Made by a program: the position numbers and the translations under genes. Under the pieces are notes generated by a model. It made no database searches. It was not told the origin of the DNA and worked only from the letters and a program-made list of their open reading frames with translations. Shown here piece by piece: positions 1 to 7,835 of a stretch of DNA of 64,000 bases. Positions within the stretch are counted from its first letter, which is position 1; each line of letters opens with the position of its first letter. Source of the stretch: Clostridium sp. KNHs214 (GTDB lineage: Bacteria; Bacillota; Clostridia; Clostridiales; Clostridiaceae); NCBI RefSeq assembly GCF_000744935.1, contig NZ_JQMW01000009.1:248001-312000 (forward strand). The letters are read 5' to 3'.

Positions 1-1808
1 TGGTTAAAAATGGAATAGATGAAAAGCTTTTAAAGGCGTCTATAAATTCAATTGAATTTGAACTTCGTGAAGCAGACCCATGGAGAATTGCAAATAAAGG
101 ACTTCATTATAGTGGTAAGATAATGGAGAGTTGGCTTTATGATGGTAATCCATTAACACATTTAAAATATGAGGAGAATCTTAATAAAATAAAGGATTCT
201 ATAAATGATAAGTATTTTGAGAATTTCATAGAAAAATATATGTTAAATAATAATCACTGCTCTTTAGTGGTTTTAAATCCTAAAAAAGGATTAGAAGAAA
301 GTAAAGTAAAAGCTTTAGACGAAAAGTTACAAAATTACAAAGCTTCTTTATCAAAGGAGGAATTACACAAGCTTCAAGAGAAAAATGAAAAATTAAATAA
401 AGCTCAAATAGCAGAGGATACAGAGGAAGCTAAGGATACTATTCCAAAATTATCATTAGAAGAAGTGTCTCCTGAAGCTGAAAAAATTCCACAAGTAGTG
501 AAAAAAGATAAGGGCGTTACTATACTTTCTCATAATATGAATACTAATAAAATATCCTATATAAATTTATTATTTGATGCTAGTATTATTGAACAAAAAT
601 ACATCCCTTATATAGGATTATTACGTGATGTTTTAGGAAAACTTCATACTGAAAAGAGAAAATATTCAGATCTTGTAACAGAAATATATAGTACTACTGG
701 TGGTATAGATTTTGATACAGAGGTTTATAATGAAAAAAATAATATAGAAGTGTATTATCCAAAATTTATTATTAAATCTAAGGTGCTTTCAGAAAATATT
801 CCTAATTTATTTAAACTGATAAATGAGATAATAACTTTAACTAATTTTGATGATGCTAGAAGAATTAGAGAAGTAATAAGAGAGACAAAATCAAAACTTC
901 AAATGAGAGTTATAAATGCAGGAAATCAATTGGCTACCCTTAAGGCATATTCATGTTTCTCTAATGCTGATAAGTATAATGATATATTAAAAGGTGCAGC
1001 ATATTACGAGTTCTTATGCCATTTGGAGAAGGAGTTTGAAAACAATTGTAGTGAAATTGCTGATAATTTAAGAAAAGTATATAAGACTATATTTAATAAA
1101 AATAATTTAATAATCTCATTTGTAGGAGAAAAGGAAGAAGAAAATAAGGTAAACTCTAGCATGCATATTGTATTAGATGATCTTAAGAATGAGAAAATTA
1201 ATGCTGCTGAAATTAACTTTAAACCATCAAATAAAAATCAAGCATTAGTTACTGCTAGTAATGTACAATACGTGGTTAAAGCCTTTGATTTTGGAAAGCT
1301 TAACTATAAATACTCTGGAAAAATGCCCGTTCTTCAAACCATATTAAATAGTGAGTATCTTTATACAAGGGTTAGACTTCAAGGTGGAGCTTATGGATGT
1401 TATATGGATATGAGAAGAGGAAATAATATTGCTTTTGCATCGTATCGTGATCCAAATCTTACAAGAACTATAGATGTATATGATGAAGCCTATAAATTTT
1501 TAGAAGGGATAAATTACGCACAAAAGGATATGGAGAAGTTTATAATTGGCTCTGTGGGATATGTTTATAAACCATTAACTCCTGACAGAAAAGGTGAAAA
1601 GGCTACGGAAAATTATATATGTGGCATAACTTATAAAGATTTACAAAAGGAAAAAGATGAACTTTTAAATACAAAGCTACAAGACATTAAGGAATTTGCC
1701 TATATGGTAAAAGAAGGAATGAAACAAAATTATTGTTGTGTTGCTGGTAATGAAAGGGAAATAAAACAAAATAAAAATTTATTTGATGAGATAAGTATGT
1801 TACTATAG
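1..1808 (+). CDS. M16C-family zinc peptidase, C-terminal part (5' end outside window)
   Basis: The frame is open from base 3 to the stop at 1806-1808, so the first ATG at 123 is internal and the gene begins before the window. About 602 residues are visible of a family that usually has about 970 (PreP/HypA-like insulinase-type peptidases). The segment SIEFELREAD followed by SWLYDGNP is typical of the middle linker of M16C proteins. A charged Glu/Lys helical stretch (about residues 120-170 of the visible part) joins the halves, and the rest is the catalytically inactive M16C C-terminal half. The HxxEH zinc motif lies in the missing N-terminal part and cannot be checked. Members degrade unfolded peptides. 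No signal peptide can be assessed. Confidence 0.9.
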   Translation, partial: VKNGIDEKLLKASINSIEFELREADPWRIANKGLHYSGKIMESWLYDGNPLTHLKYEENLNKIKDSINDKYFENFIEKYMLNNNHCSLVVLNPKKGLEESKVKALDEKLQNYKASLSKEELHKLQEKNEKLNKAQIAEDTEEAKDTIPKLSLEEVSPEAEKIPQVVKKDKGVTILSHNMNTNKISYINLLFDASIIEQKYIPYIGLLRDVLGKLHTEKRKYSDLVTEIYSTTGGIDFDTEVYNEKNNIEVYYPKFIIKSKVLSENIPNLFKLINEIITLTNFDDARRIREVIRETKSKLQMRVINAGNQLATLKAYSCFSNADKYNDILKGAAYYEFLCHLEKEFENNCSEIADNLRKVYKTIFNKNNLIISFVGEKEEENKVNSSMHIVLDDLKNEKINAAEINFKPSNKNQALVTASNVQYVVKAFDFGKLNYKYSGKMPVLQTILNSEYLYTRVRLQGGAYGCYMDMRRGNNIAFASYRDPNLTRTIDVYDEAYKFLEGINYAQKDMEKFIIGSVGYVYKPLTPDRKGEKATENYICGITYKDLQKEKDELLNTKLQDIKEFAYMVKEGMKQNYCCVAGNEREIKQNKNLFDEISMLL

Positions 1809-1822
1809 AAAACAAGAGAGAA

Positions 1823-1918
1823 AAAACAGTAGTCTTTAATGATAGCTCATTCTATGACAAAGTTTTATCATTTTAACTTTTAGTCATAAAAGAAACATAT
1901 CATTAGGCTGCTGTTTTT
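1823..1918. terminator. Long hairpin between convergent genes
   Basis: AAACAGTAGTCTTTAATGATA at the left pairs, with a few G-U pairs, with TATCATTAGGCTGCTGTTT at the right, followed by a T run on the plus strand. It lies between the M16C stop and the convergent small ORF, so it can stop transcription from the left and perhaps from both sides. Confidence 0.6.
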
Positions 1919-1936
1919 ATGTTTATCTTTAATCTT

Positions 1937-2113
1937 TTAATCTTCACGTTTTTTTTCTTCATTGAGTTTTTTTGCTAATTTTATATCTGCACTGGTTACA
2001 CCACTGTTTATATGAGCTGCAGTAAAGTTGGTGATTTCGGGAGTTAAAGAACCTGAGTATTTAAATTCATCTTTTCTAATTTTATCAAAATTATTAAGTT
2101 TATTTTTATCCAT
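1937..2113 (-). CDS. Small hypothetical protein, 58 aa
   Basis: A charged, Lys/Asn-rich protein of 58 residues beginning MDKNKLNNFDKIRKDEF. The frame can open at a GTG at 2119, but AAGGAGG (2122-2128) is 7-8 nt from the ATG at 2111-2113 and only about 2 nt from the GTG, so I choose the ATG. There is no signal peptide or membrane segment. The sequence resembles short clostridial proteins of unknown role. No domain is recognised and I assign no function. The strong ribosome binding site is the main evidence that it is a real gene. It converges on the M16C gene. Confidence 0.65.
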   Translation of the reverse strand: MDKNKLNNFDKIRKDEFKYSGSLTPEITNFTAAHINSGVTSADIKLAKKLNEEKKRED

Positions 2114-2215
2114 AATCACATCCTCCTTAAAAATAATATTTATTGGTATATAAATATTATTTCCCTATTTGTAAGGGATATTCAGGGACAACCATGGGAT
2201 GATAAATTAATCTTA

Positions 2216-2528
2216 TGATTATCCCACAATAAGTATTACATTGCTTGAATTATGAAATTTCTCTGGAATGACTTGCATAAGAAGCGAAGGAACTATTTAA
2301 ATTTAATTTTAGAAATTCTTCTTTTAGACAGATAAAATTATCGTAAGCCTGGCAAGGACGCCAGGCTAGCGAACCTGAGGCAGGACGCTGAATGTGAGCG
2401 TTAGATAATTTTATATGGCTAAAAGATTAGAATTTCTTAAATTAAATTTATTGTTCCTAGCTCTTATGCAAGTCATGGAGGAAAAATTTCATAATTCCAT
2501 TACATTCTACCTTATTGTGGGTTAATCA
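2216..2528. repeat. Palindromic MITE-like element, family 1, full-length copy A
   Basis: The 313-bp element starts TGATTATCCCACAATAAG and ends CTTATTGTGGGTTAATCA. The two arms (about 120-130 bp each) are imperfect inverted copies of each other around a GC-rich core (2341-2402). It is flanked by a 5-bp direct repeat TCTTA (2211-2215 and 2529-2533), the mark of transposition. It encodes no protein. Related copies are at 12254, 15843, 19470, 28504, 38421 and 43191. Together with the IS21 left end, it fills the gene-free stretch before istA. Confidence 0.85.
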
Positions 2529-2739
2529 TCTTATTAATTTATTTATGAGGAATATTAATTTATGCAGTAATTTTATGTTAAATTTTAGAATACTAAATAT
2601 AAAATAAAACTTTTGAATTTAATGCAAATAATATAATAAGAATGTAGGAAAAATACAAAATAAAAATGTATAAAAACCTACATTCTTATTTTGTATTTTG
2701 GACATAATTGCTATACTTCTACATGGAGGTATAACAACT

Positions 2740-4332
2740 ATGATTAACAACTTACAAGGAGAGCTATTTCTAATGAATAGCATAGGAATTAAACCAAATT
2801 ACGCCCAACTGGCAAAAAAATATGGTATGGATTGGAGGACTGTAAAAAAGTATGATCAAGGCTACAAAGGGAAACCAAAAACGAGAATTAAGAAAAGCAA
2901 GCTTGACCCATATCGTGTAGAAATTACTGATAAGTTAGCAATTCGTAGGATTACAATGAAAGGTGTTTATGAATTTATGGTGGATAAACATGGGATTAAT
3001 ACTATAGGTACCTATTCAAATTTCATCACTTATATCAAGAAAAACAAGTTACTACCTAAACAAAGTAATACTGGCCATCCACGTTATGAAACAAAAATTG
3101 GAAAACAAGGGCAAGTTGACTGGAAGGAGGATATAACACTTACTTCAAGATCTGGGGAAAAATACACTATAAATATTTTGCATGTAACACTTAGTTTTTC
3201 AAGATATAGCTACTTAGGACTATCCATTCAAAAAAAAACAGATGATGTTTTTAGATGTCTTATTAATTCCTTTGAAGCCTTTGGAGGAATACCAGAAGAG
3301 CTTTTGTTTGATAACATGTCCACTGTTGCAAATGTACATGGAGTAAAGAAAAAGATTACTGAAACAATGGGTAAGTTTGCAAAAGATTTTGGATTTAATG
3401 TCAGATTGTGTGGGGCAAGAAAGCCTGAAACAAAAGGGACTGTTGAAGCAAAAAATAAGGTAATTGACTGGATTCGGGCATATGATGGTGAATTTGATAC
3501 ATTAGATAATTTATTAGAGAAACTAAAGGAAATTAATTTAAAAATGAATATAAATATTAATACGGAAACAGGCATGTCGCCAACCGCTCTGTTTTATAAG
3601 GAAAAGGAATATCTGCATTCTTTACCAAAAGCTTCAATTATTGATACCTATCTATCACCAAATAAATATAAAGTTTCAAATGAAGCACTAATTAGATTTG
3701 GAGAGAGCAAATATTCCGTACATCCTAAGCTTATTAATGAGGAAGTTAGCGTTGATATCCTCGACAATAAACTATATATCTATTATAAAGGAAAACTTGT
3801 AACATTTCACTCAATTAATAAAAATCCAATTAATTATGTTCCAGAACATTACACGATACTTATGAAAGGGAAGGTTAAGGCTGCAGATTTAGAGGCTGTA
3901 GCTAATGAAAATTTAAAACTTATGGATAGATTATTAGAATCAAGAAAAATAGATATTTCAAATATAGAGGCTACAAAGTCACCCGAAGCATTATTAGCAT
4001 ATATGAATGGGAGCCCCTATGGTAACTGGATTATAGGGCAGTATGCCCATATGTCAAAAGAAAATCGAAGCACCTTTATTAAAGGAATGAATTTAGTACT
4101 TCCTTATGTAAAGAATAAAGAAATCTTCATGTCTAATTTAAAATTTTCAGTTAAAAACAATTGGTGTAAGCAATTAGATTATGATTGCTGGATAAATGAT
4201 TTTATGGCAGTATGCGATGCAGAATGCATTCTAACAGATGAAGGATATAAAATAATTCATAATAAATATGAAAAAGAAATACAGGAGTTTACCTTAGGGC
4301 AGGCTCCAGGGATCGTGAGGATGAATTGCTAA
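2740..4332 (+). CDS. istA: IS21 transposase IstA
   Basis: DDE transposase of 530 residues. An N-terminal helix-turn-helix (NYAQLAKKYGMDWRTVKKY) binds the element ends. The DDE triad is visible as D127 (GQVDW), D191 (LLFDN) and E236 (KGTVEAKN). The open frame extends upstream to 2698, but GGAGGT at 2725-2730 sits 9 nt before the ATG at 2740, so that start is chosen. The stop codon abuts the istB ATG, giving translational coupling. Length and arrangement are typical of the family and there is no sign of decay. Confidence 0.93.
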   Translation: MINNLQGELFLMNSIGIKPNYAQLAKKYGMDWRTVKKYDQGYKGKPKTRIKKSKLDPYRVEITDKLAIRRITMKGVYEFMVDKHGINTIGTYSNFITYIKKNKLLPKQSNTGHPRYETKIGKQGQVDWKEDITLTSRSGEKYTINILHVTLSFSRYSYLGLSIQKKTDDVFRCLINSFEAFGGIPEELLFDNMSTVANVHGVKKKITETMGKFAKDFGFNVRLCGARKPETKGTVEAKNKVIDWIRAYDGEFDTLDNLLEKLKEINLKMNININTETGMSPTALFYKEKEYLHSLPKASIIDTYLSPNKYKVSNEALIRFGESKYSVHPKLINEEVSVDILDNKLYIYYKGKLVTFHSINKNPINYVPEHYTILMKGKVKAADLEAVANENLKLMDRLLESRKIDISNIEATKSPEALLAYMNGSPYGNWIIGQYAHMSKENRSTFIKGMNLVLPYVKNKEIFMSNLKFSVKNNWCKQLDYDCWINDFMAVCDAECILTDEGYKIIHNKYEKEIQEFTLGQAPGIVRMNC

Positions 4333-5091
4333 ATGAACAACTACAATACCCTTATTAATAACCTGGACACACTTGAATTAGTGCGAATTAGAGAGAACAT
4401 TGATAGATACATAGATATGATGACAGACGGTAGCAAAACACCTGTTGATGCCTTATATGAATTAAGCCAATTAGAAATAAATTTCAAGAAGGATGCTGTA
4501 ATAAAAGGGAATGTAAAAGTTGCTAATTTTCCGTTTTTAAAAGAAATTGATCAGTTTGACTTTGGATTTCAACCCTCAATAGATAAGGGAAAAATCATGG
4601 ATTTTATAACACTTAGATTTTTAGAAAAGACGGAAAATATAATATTTTGTGGAAGTCCAGGAGTTGGGAAAACAAATTTAGCTGTATCAATAGGTATTGA
4701 AGCGGCTAAGCAACGTAATTGTGTGTATTTTATCACATTCCAGGAACTTATATCACAACTAAAAAAAGCAAGTGAAGAAAACAGGTTAGAAAGAAGAATA
4801 AAGTGGTTTTGCCGTTATAAACTTCTTATAATAGATGAACTGGGATATCAAAAGATGAATAATGAGTCTGCCAACTTATTCTTTAATCTTATAGCCAAAA
4901 GGTACGAGAAATCTTCTACAATAATAACAACTAATTCTCCCTTTTCAAAATGGGGTGATATTTTTCAGGAGCCAGTATTAACAAATGCTCTTTTGGATAG
5001 ATTACTGCATCATTGCTCAGTTATCAATATAAATGGTCCATCATATCGCCTTAAAGATCAACTTCAATCAATCACTGCTGAGGAGGGGTAA
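4333..5091 (+). CDS. istB: IS21 helper ATPase IstB
   Basis: DnaA/DnaC-like AAA+ ATPase of 252 residues that selects target DNA and stimulates IstA. Walker A GSPGVGKT lies at about residues 107-114, Walker B (LLIIDELG) at about 165 and a sensor motif (ITTNSPFSKW) near 200. The ATG follows the istA stop with no gap and only a weak GTGAGGATG upstream, so translation probably depends on istA. It is intact and of usual length. Confidence 0.94.
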   Translation: MNNYNTLINNLDTLELVRIRENIDRYIDMMTDGSKTPVDALYELSQLEINFKKDAVIKGNVKVANFPFLKEIDQFDFGFQPSIDKGKIMDFITLRFLEKTENIIFCGSPGVGKTNLAVSIGIEAAKQRNCVYFITFQELISQLKKASEENRLERRIKWFCRYKLLIIDELGYQKMNNESANLFFNLIAKRYEKSSTIITTNSPFSKWGDIFQEPVLTNALLDRLLHHCSVININGPSYRLKDQLQSITAEEG

Positions 5092-5207
5092 AAGTACTAA
5101 ATAAAAATGTAGGTTTTCCTACCATATTATTTTTGAAAAAACCTACATTTTTATATTGACATTTGCATTAAAACATCAGACAAATTGTAAAAATGTAAAA
5201 CATTGTG

Positions 5208-5236
5208 TTGACAATTGTGAAGATCCATAATAAAAT
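5208..5236 (+). promoter_or_regulatory. Promoter of the aspS T-box leader
   Basis: TTGACA (5208-5213) and TAAAAT (5231-5236) are separated by exactly 17 bp and lie just before the T-box leader. The IS21 right end is 40 bp upstream, so the core promoter survived that insertion, but any upstream site was displaced. Confidence 0.8.
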
Positions 5237-5242
5237 AACTAG

Positions 5243-5490
5243 TAATAGTTAAATTCTTTGAAGGGAAGAGTAAGCATTTTAAGATTACTCTCAGCGAGTT
5301 AGGGGTGGTGTGAGCCTAACAGGAAATTAAATGCTGAAAGACGTCCTGGAGATGTTTACCTGAAAGCGTAGGTTATTAGGGTAAGCCGGGTTTCACCGTT
5401 ATATGATTCTAAGTGAACTTTTAAATTTAAGGTTAAAAAGGATGGTACCGTGGGAATATACTCACTCCTGGTTTGGAGTGGGTTTTTTTT
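5243..5490 (+). promoter_or_regulatory. T-box riboswitch, Asp specifier
   Basis: Stem I shows AGTA on the 5' side and GAAA followed by GAC (5340-5342) on the 3' side of the specifier loop, so the predicted specifier is Asp. A GGTGGTG apical region and the T-box GGATGGTACCGTGGG (5440-5454) follow. The terminator is ACTCACTCC/GGAGTGGGT with a run of T at 5482-5490. Uncharged tRNA pairing at the T-box should favour the antiterminator and turn on aspS. Confidence 0.85.
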
Positions 5491-5544
5491 ATTATCATCT
5501 TAAATATGGCAATGCATGGCTATATTGTTTTTAACCAGTGAATT

Positions 5545-5614
5545 TAGGGTTAATTAGGGTGGTACCGCGAAAAATTCGTCCCTTAGGCATTGAGCTTAAG
5601 GGATTTATTTTTTT
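5545..5614 (+). promoter_or_regulatory. Second T-box antiterminator/terminator without a stem I
   Basis: AGGGTGGTACCGCGAA (about 5556-5572) is a canonical T-box sequence, followed by the terminator stem TCCCTTA/TAAGGGA and a T run (to 5614). Between it and the first terminator there are only about 65 bases and no recognisable stem I or specifier loop. It is either a remnant of a second T-box or a module that shares the upstream stem I. Confidence 0.75.
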
Positions 5615-5955
5615 ATAATATGTAAGTATAAAATTGTAATTTAGTAAAGTAGTTTCTAATTAAAATTTTAAATTAACATTGCGCAGTGTTAAAGGGTAAA
5701 AAATTTAAATCAGCACATTATTCTATTGATTATGAAGATTTAAGAATAAGTAAATACATTGGTTTAAGTATCAAATTATAAAAGCTACTATTTAACTGAA
5801 TATAAACTTATTAGAGTAGCGTAAAGTAAGCGATAACCATGAATTTATTAGAGATAGTGTAAAGTGAGATATGAAAAAAATTAGCCTTAAAAAATATGCT
5901 CCTTAGAGCTCAAATGGTTAAAATTTTTATATCAAATAGACTAGGAGGAATTTTT
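5615..5955. repeat. Gene-free leader with imperfect direct repeat
   Basis: This 340-bp stretch between the second terminator and aspS holds no convincing gene. An imperfect direct repeat with a 37-bp period begins TTATTAGAG at 5808 and again at 5845, each followed by a GTGTAAAGT-like segment. Its role is unknown. Confidence 0.45.
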
Positions 5956-7242
5956 ATGAAACGAATATTAGTTAAAAATTTATATAATGAAGTTAATAAT
6001 GAAGTTTGTATTAAAGGCTGGGTGCATAAAATTAGAAAGCTTAGCAAAGTATCTTTTTTAATATTAAGAGATAGAACTGGACTGATTCAATGTGTATTAG
6101 GCAATAATGTGGATATTAAAGATCTTAAACTAGAATCAGTTATAGAGATAGTAGGTAAGATTGTAGAGGGCAAAAACAAAATAAGCAATGTGGAAATACA
6201 AGTAGGGGAGTTGAAAATTATATCTAAAGCACAGGAAGAGCTCCCAATAGAAGTTAATAAAGAAGATTTGGAGGCCAATTTGGAAACTATACTAGATCAT
6301 AGGGTTTTAAGCTTAAGACATGAAAAAATAAATAGCATATTTAAAATACAAAGCATTATAGCCCAGGGATTTAGAGAATTTTTAGTTGAAAAAGGCTTTA
6401 CAGAAATTTTTACTCCTAAAATAGTTTCAGAAGGTGCAGAAGGAGGCACAGCCATTTTTAAAGTTAAGTATTTTGAGAGAGAGGCGTATCTAGCTCAAAG
6501 TCCTCAATTTTATAAACAAATGCTGGTAGGCGCGGGATATGAAAGGGTTTTTGAGATAGCTCATGTGTATAGAGCCGAGGAACACAATACAAGCAGACAT
6601 TTAAATGAATATGTGAGCATGGACTTAGAGATGGGATTTATAGAAGATGAAAAAGAAATAATACAGTTAGAAACGGGTATTTTAAAACACATTATGTTTA
6701 AGTTAACCCATAGGTGTAAGGATTTATTGGATAGTTTACAAATTAAACTGCCAAAAATAAAAGAAACTATTCCTTCCATTACCTTTTCAGAAGCCATAAA
6801 TATATTAGAAAGAGAATATGATAAGTACTGTGAAGAGGGAGATTTGGACCCACAGGGCGAGAAGCTAATATGTAAGTACGCAGAGGAAAAATTAGGCTCA
6901 GAATTTTTATTTATAACAGACTACCCAAGAAAGAAGAGACCTATGTACACTATGCCTAAGGGTAAAGAATTTACCCATTCCTTTGACCTTTTATTTAGAG
7001 GATTGGAGATTACCACAGGGGGACAAAGAATACATGAACATTCTATGTTAAAGGAAAATATGATATATAAAGGTTTAAGCCCGGATAACTTTACAGCATA
7101 TATGGAAGTATTTAAATATGGAATGCCGCCTCATGGGGGACTTGCCATAGGATTAGAAAGATTGACTTCTCAGATATTGGGATTAAAAAACGTGAGGGAG
7201 GCTTCTTTATTTCCTAGAGATAGAACAAGGATATTGCCGTAG
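5956..7242 (+). CDS. aspS: Archaeal-type aspartyl-tRNA synthetase (probably non-discriminating)
   Basis: Class II synthetase of 428 residues, shorter than the roughly 590-residue bacterial AspRS because it lacks the bacterial insertion domain. An N-terminal OB-fold anticodon domain (about 1-100) precedes the catalytic core with motif 2 (YRAEEHNTSRH at about 205-215) and motif 3 (GLAIGLERL near 400). Archaeal-type AspRS in bacteria often charge both tRNA-Asp and tRNA-Asn, and the latter product is amidated by GatCAB. That relaxed specificity is inferred, not shown. AGGAGG at 5943-5948 fixes the ATG at 5956, and the 20-codon upstream extension of the frame is discarded. The T-box leader with a GAC specifier matches the enzyme. 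Confidence 0.88.
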   Translation: MKRILVKNLYNEVNNEVCIKGWVHKIRKLSKVSFLILRDRTGLIQCVLGNNVDIKDLKLESVIEIVGKIVEGKNKISNVEIQVGELKIISKAQEELPIEVNKEDLEANLETILDHRVLSLRHEKINSIFKIQSIIAQGFREFLVEKGFTEIFTPKIVSEGAEGGTAIFKVKYFEREAYLAQSPQFYKQMLVGAGYERVFEIAHVYRAEEHNTSRHLNEYVSMDLEMGFIEDEKEIIQLETGILKHIMFKLTHRCKDLLDSLQIKLPKIKETIPSITFSEAINILEREYDKYCEEGDLDPQGEKLICKYAEEKLGSEFLFITDYPRKKRPMYTMPKGKEFTHSFDLLFRGLEITTGGQRIHEHSMLKENMIYKGLSPDNFTAYMEVFKYGMPPHGGLAIGLERLTSQILGLKNVREASLFPRDRTRILP

Positions 7243-7265
7243 ACAAATTTATTTTGCCCATGGGC

Positions 7266-7294
7266 TTTACAATATAATACTATCATTGTATAAT
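7266..7294 (+). promoter_or_regulatory. Promoter of the hflX leader
   Basis: TTTACA (7266-7271) and a perfect TATAAT (7289-7294) are separated by 17 bp. Transcription would start near 7301, more than 700 nt before the hflX ATG, which makes the leader unusually long. Confidence 0.75.
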
Positions 7295-7343
7295 ATATAA
7301 TATAAATCATATTAATGGAATTTGTCTGAAAGGAGACTGTAAA

Positions 7344-7427
7344 ATGATTAATTTAATATTTGGAAACAAGTTGAGAAATAATTTAACAATAAAATATGCA
7401 GTCTGCTGTCAGAGAAAGTTCTTATAA
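7344..7427 (+). CDS. uORF 1 in hflX leader, 27 aa
   Basis: ATG at 7344 is 8 nt from a strong AAAGGAG (7329-7335) and begins about 43 nt after the predicted transcription start. It encodes 27 residues, basic and hydrophobic, with two adjacent cysteines and ending in RKFL. It is too short for a known domain. Its ribosome binding site is as good as that of real genes, so it is likely translated, either as a regulatory leader peptide or a small protein. Confidence 0.5.
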   Translation: MINLIFGNKLRNNLTIKYAVCCQRKFL

Positions 7428-7550
7428 TTTATTAGCATAAATAATAGAAATTATCCTAATGAATGTGGCTTGTGTTTGTGTGAGTTAAATTGTGTTTAAT
7501 ACAAGCAACATTATATTAATATTTAAAAGTATTAATATTTAAGGATGTTG

Positions 7551-7607
7551 ATGTTTATGAATTGTTTTTTGCTAATACTATATATGTTATTGACCGCAGA
7601 TATATAA
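7551..7607 (+). CDS. uORF 2 in hflX leader, 18 aa, ending in a terminator loop
   Basis: The frame MFMNCFLLILYMLLTADI starts after a modest AAGGA (7541-7545). Its last codons form the 5' arm of the first terminator (ACCGCAG, 7593-7599) and its TAA lies in the hairpin loop (7605-7607). A ribosome reading it would therefore melt or mask the terminator stem. The overlap is suggestive of attenuation, but the weak ribosome site leaves translation uncertain. Confidence 0.35.
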   Translation: MFMNCFLLILYMLLTADI

Positions 7608-7621
7608 ACTGCGGTTTTGTT
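7593..7621 (+). terminator. hflX leader terminator 1
   Basis: Stem ACCGCAG/CTGCGGT (7593-7599, 7609-7615) followed by TTTTGTT. The same seven-base stem and tail recur in the terminator after recQ (45794). Confidence 0.7.
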
Positions 7622-7639
7622 AATATAATAAAGTTAATT

Positions 7640-7665
7640 AACCGTGGAGAAATCTACGGTTTTTT
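7640..7665 (+). terminator. hflX leader terminator 2
   Basis: Stem AACCGT(GGA)/(TCT)ACGGTT around GAAA, followed by a run of T to 7665. Confidence 0.7.
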
Positions 7666-7689
7666 ATATTTATTTTCAAAGGTTATGCT

Positions 7690-7742
7690 AAAGGCTGCAG
7701 TATGCTTCTAGATATTTATTCTAGGGCAACTGTAGCTTTTTT
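7690..7742 (+). terminator. hflX leader terminator 3
   Basis: AAAGGCTGCAGT pairs with ACTGTAGCTTT, with an inner CTAGA/TCTAG stem, followed by T6. It is the largest of the three successive terminators and lies about 60 nt before the Arg-rich uORF. Confidence 0.7.
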
Positions 7743-7802
7743 ATAACTAAAATAAACGGGAGCATACAGAGCTTGCTCCTAATTTATAGGGGGGTTATGA
7801 AA

Positions 7803-7835
7803 ATGAGAATTTGGATGAGAATACGTTATTTTTAA
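7803..7835 (+). CDS. uORF 3 in hflX leader, peptide MRIWMRIRYF
   Basis: A 10-codon frame (MRIWMRIRYF, or 12 codons from the ATG at 7797) preceded by GGGGGG at 7789-7794, 8 nt from the ATG at 7803. It contains Arg-Ile-Arg, which fits the Arg/Lys-x-Arg/Lys pattern at which macrolides stall ribosomes on erm-type leader peptides (established for that peptide class). The position upstream of a ribosome-splitting GTPase makes a drug-sensing role plausible but unproven. Confidence 0.5.
   Translation: MRIWMRIRYF

Larger units (their letters stand above)
2623..5167 (+). mobile_element. IS21-family insertion sequence, complete (2545 bp)
   Basis: The element has istA and istB in tandem between matching inverted ends. 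Left TGCAAAT at 2623 and right ATTTGCA ending at 5167 give the TG...CA termini of the family. About 12 bp further in, both ends carry ATGTAGG followed, about 25 bp on, by an inverted CCTACAT copy, so each end contains multiple repeats as expected for transposase binding. The four bases TTAA flank both sides, but that short palindrome is weak evidence for a target duplication. Both genes are intact. The right end lies 40 bp upstream of the aspS leader promoter -35 box. Confidence 0.88.

Noticed and set aside
5700-5782. Short open frame (KGKKFKSAHYSIDYEDLR...) in the aspS leader
   Set aside because: Only about 26 codons, no Shine-Dalgarno site and no clear homologue; a decayed gene fragment is possible but unsupported.
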